Shown one piece after another: positions 60,803-64,000 of a stretch of 64,000 bases of DNA. The stretch covers positions 1 to 64,000 of the forward strand of contig JASANE010028912.1 of assembly GCA_030248225.1 (NCBI GenBank), given 5' to 3'. Numbering within the stretch: position 1 is the first letter of the stretch; every line of letters starts with the position of its first letter. The notes under the pieces were generated by a model. That model was not told the DNA's origin and did not search any database. It worked only from the letters and a program-made list of their open reading frames with translations. The stretch is from Trileptium ribeirensis (taxonomy: Eukaryota > Nematoda > Enoplea > Enoplida > Thoracostomopsidae). Position numbers and translations under genes: made by a program.

Positions 60803-62838
60803 CTTAAAATATTTACAGTGTTAGTACGATTCCACTAGACTATACACAATGTGAACTATACTCTATTGCAAACAGCAATGTTAACAATATTAAACACATA
60901 TATGCTACTAATATATAATATAAAGTACCATTAAAATACACTTCAATATTTAACAATCGAATTAAAAATAAGTTGTACCATGTATAATTCGAAACATTGA
61001 GCTGTATACCGATAACAAGGCTTTAAAATCGATTAGCACCGAAAATCTTAGTTCCATAGCGTCGCACAAAATACTCTACTGGACATAGCAAGTAGCGAGC
61101 GTAAAGACAGAGTCCACAGAGAAAAGAAAACCGTGGATCTTTCTCACACCCTACAAATCCGTATGATATATACATCAACTGTGTTACACTTTAACACATT
61201 AACTATTAACACACACTTCAGAATAAAAAATAATCGTTAAATTTTAACTTTCACAGTTTAATTCACCTTTGTCGTTCAATTCGTTTAGCATTGTTCGATT
61301 AAAAACTGCCTAAACCGGTTCATGGCAGCTCCATTCGCTGAAAATTTTGTCAGGGGGCATGAACAGGGGGAACCCGATTTTGCCAGGAGGCAATTTGCCA
61401 AGAAAGAACGGTTAAAAATCGTGTCAGAAACACTGTCAAAACGCTTTTGATGGAGAGAAAAGCGATTTTGACATAATTTGCGAAATTTTTGACGTCATAA
61501 AGGAATTTTAGGTACAAATTTTATGTATATACTTTATACCGATTGAAAAAATATTTCCAAGAGGCGGTGAACCGGGGGACCCCAAAATTTTGCCAGGGGC
61601 ACATGGGCGGCACGTGTTCTGAACCAGGGGAACCGAAAAATGCCAGTCCCGCAATTTGGAGAGCCCTGAGACCTACGTATTTTTGTGTACATTTTTATCA
61701 AATCTTGTGCAAATGCATTCATTAAATTAAAAGATGCCAAAATTTAACATTCATTTTTGGCAAATTTTACCCATGGATGCATTCCACAAGAGCAACGAAA
61801 TGCAAATGAGCAGCGGTACATAATTTAACCCTATGTCCTTAGCTCGGTTTAAAACAATGAATCCAACGCGTTTAAGGGATAAAATAATCCTGTGTGATAA
61901 TGACAGTTTAACTCAAAGAGCAAAGAAAACTACAGTTTTCCATGTATTTTCGAACATTAACTTATAGCTCGAAAATGTGTTTTTGGCAAGAGCTGTTTGT
62001 AAGAAATTGTAGATCTCGAAAAGTGGAATCAGCAATTTCTGTCGCCTCTGAGAATGCTTAAGATGTGTGTGGACTCTGACAAATGGTCAAACATCACAGT
62101 TTTCATTTCAATTTTTCTGAATTGGGGCAGATAATCCTTGGAGGATCGCAACAAACACATATGAGCACAAAATTATATTCTATTCGGCAATGAAAAAATC
62201 TTCGGTCCAGTGCAAAGTTATGCATGGTATTCACAGATAGAATGGATTTTTTTCACAATGAAGCCCTACTTACAAATTTCCCCTGCAATAAGCCGATAAG
62301 CCGATCGAGCACCAGCCACAAGCACAATCATAAGTTATGCGTAACATAAACAGGCAAAAAAAATTTTGCCAGGTGTTAAAAAGTGGAGCGTATAACACAA
62401 TTAATTAAATCTGCCACTAACACTACCCATCAGAAAACTATATCAAACAGATGTTTTAATTTTATGTAAGTTTATCGAATCGTTTATTGTGTTTTGTCAA
62501 AGATGACGGATTTTATCATAAGTAATCGAACAAGAAGCATTTTCGAAAATGGTGAGGGAATGTGTACGCGGAGTTTTGCTAGATGTATGCACATGAATTA
62601 AGAAGGTCATCAGCTGATTAATGCTTAAACACTCATTGTCTTCATTCAAGGTTCAGGCTCAAAATTAACGTGGATTTAAAATCTTGAAACCGTCATGATC
62701 AGGCGTGTATAATGGCGACGCAACTGTGGGTACTAAAACACATTTTAATTAATGTAATTGATATGCCAATAATCGAACTTAAGAAAATTTGGCACTTGAT
62801 TATTCCAAAAAGGAAAATATATTTAACACTAATCTTAC
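60803..62838 (-). other. YTHDF intron 1
   Basis: Bounded by donor CCTTTG|GTAAGA and acceptor TATTTTAAG, phase 0, about 2.0 kb. It contains the dispersed repeat at 61336-61668. The remainder is AT-rich without other recognised features. Confidence 0.8.
61336..61668 (+). repeat. dispersed repeat, copy 2 (inside YTHDF intron)
   Basis: Homologous, in opposite orientation, to 31577-31920. Blocks: CGCTGAAAATTTTGTCAGGG, CCCGATTTTGCCAGG, CAAGAGGCGGTGAACC and GGAGAGCCC. Probable non-autonomous DNA element; target duplication not resolved. Confidence 0.7.
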
Positions 62839-63093
62839 CAAAGGCGGTTGGGACGAACTCCACTGATCGTAGCTTTGTTGGGGTTGCAGAAGATTACTGC
62901 CTACGCCTCCAGACGTGGTATTACCGGGCGACACCACGTGCCCAGACGAAGCTCCGTTTGAACCTGTCCCACTCGCTACACCAACTCGGTTTGTTGATGA
63001 CGGGACGCCGCTTCCGCTATCACTTCCACCCGATGGAGCTGGATTAGATGATGAATTATTATTTGACTGTTGGCTATTGTTAGTTGAAGTCAT
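62839..63093 (-). CDS. Ythdf: YTHDF-type m6A RNA reader, exon 1
   Basis: 85 codons from ATG at 63093 to donor CCTTTG|GTAAGA, phase 0, matching the main exon. An in-frame TAA lies upstream, so this is the first Met. The product is Ser/Asn/Gly-rich (starts MTSTNNSQQSNNNSSSNPAP) and ends SYDQWSSSQPPL, continuing IPYNPGGG in the next exon. The tentative acceptor CAACTGTAG at about 63105 hints at a further 5' exon, but this is weak. Confidence 0.82.
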
Positions 63094-63781
63094 AATTATC
63101 GCTACTACAGTTGTTACTCGATGCGTTAATGTTAGTTACAGAAGTACTGTCCATCCAGTAATAAATACCATTCAGTCCGGTCAAGAATCCCTTACCACGT
63201 CGTATCTTCCAATAAGTATATACGTATACGTTAGTTATCTAAGAATTAAGTCGTCAGAATAAATCATTTACATAATTTGTCTCGCTTAAGCAGTGTAGTG
63301 ACAAAAATGCCTAAAGATTGCTATTTATTTTACCTTTACACAATCATTTTTAACCAATATTCGAAACGTCCAACCAGATGTGCGTAACCTACCGGCGACA
63401 CATGTAGTCAACTATGTATGTATGGCATAGGCGTCGTTAGGGGTGGTTACCCCTAAGCGTCGGGTACAGACCTCCCACCCCATCCAAAATTGTAGCAAAA
63501 CCAGGGTGGAAAATGGCAAAAATTACGGTAAAGATGAGGTAAATTAGGAAAAACTTATCGCAAATTGGCAAAAATAGTTTGAATTTCTAAAAATTTACCC
63601 TCTCCTCTAGGCAATATATATCTCTTCAACCGATAGAGCTTCAACACCTATGATGTATGGTCATATCAATTATATATACATTAGTCCAAGGTGAAAAATA
63701 CGTTTCCTTGCACTTATATGTTGAAATCGAACTGACACATGGAAAATCAACTAATGAGAAAAGGGAAAATAATACCTATAT
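63094..63781. other. upstream region of YTHDF
   Basis: 5' UTR and promoter DNA may lie here but no element can be named. A hairpin-like GGGGTGGTTACCCCT with a repeat-like neighbourhood sits near 63439-63453. Confidence 0.4.
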
Positions 63782-64000
63782 CAGGGAATAGGCGGAATGC
63801 CTGTTTCAGCATAATTCTGGTGCCGACAAATACCAAAAGCTAACCGAAAAATAATTCCGATAAAAACCATTTAAAATTTTCCACTTTTCATACCAAATAT
63901 GTATTGAAAAATATATCATTCAGCAATACCATGCTTTATGAATATTAGTCAAACAACACCCACCATCCACTGCTTATGGGATTCTGGCATACTAATCCGA
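63782..64000 (+). mobile_element. partial diverged copy of the CCGG-rich hAT MITE
   Basis: Starts CAGGGAATAGGCGGAAT, aligns with the first 200 bp or so of the nested element at 43244 (same order of GAAAATCGT-like, AAAAGC, ACCGGAA-like, AAATTTTCCAC and TTCAT words), and runs off the window. It is clearly older than the copy at 43244: many CCGG words are mutated. Confidence 0.7.

Overview
The window is animal (metazoan) nuclear DNA: AT-rich, gene-poor, with spliced genes, long introns and abundant class II transposon debris. Both recognisable genes are on the minus strand. One is an NK-2/NK-4 class homeobox gene (two exons, 6932-3949; its last exon is not recognised in the window). The other is a YTHDF-type m6A reader (two exons, 63093-57716) whose long Gln/His/Gly/Ala/Ser-rich region resembles insect-style low-complexity expansion. 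This suggests an arthropod, but the species cannot be fixed from the sequence alone.

Layout. 1-11064: homeobox gene plus a 26-bp minisatellite, a 120-130-bp tandem repeat, a TIR element with hairpin ends and a tRNA-like fragment. 11065-24186: two nested hAT elements and a very large inverted repeat (arms about 6.2 kb, spacer about 310 bp) centred on a decayed non-LTR reverse transcriptase. The right arm stops exactly at a hAT terminus. 24187-29343: a 5.16-kb block repeated directly at 42324-48654. The second copy carries a later hAT-type MITE nested inside an older one, and the first copy preserves the empty site. 29994-30203: a small well-delimited exon coding a basic Arg/Gly/Ser-rich N-terminus. 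It could splice in frame to a second intact exon at 19621-19403 in the right palindrome arm. 37769-38386: a TIR element with an 8-bp target duplication that shares a subterminal module with the large hAT. 48655-57700: no gene seen, with diverged tandem arrays of about 180, 228 and 151 bp. 57716-63093: YTHDF gene, with a dispersed repeat in its intron. 63782-64000: start of another copy of the nested MITE family.

The most unusual structure is the palindrome. The order of events readable from target-site duplications is: outer hAT insertion, inner hAT insertion, inverted duplication with a breakpoint at the inner hAT terminus, joining to a block that also exists 18 kb away, then a further MITE insertion into one block copy. 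The inner hAT carries a transposase C-terminus and, divergently, a fragment resembling an SGNH/GDSL hydrolase. All splice sites and gene models are by-eye readings of consensus signals and frame agreement; no database search was possible.
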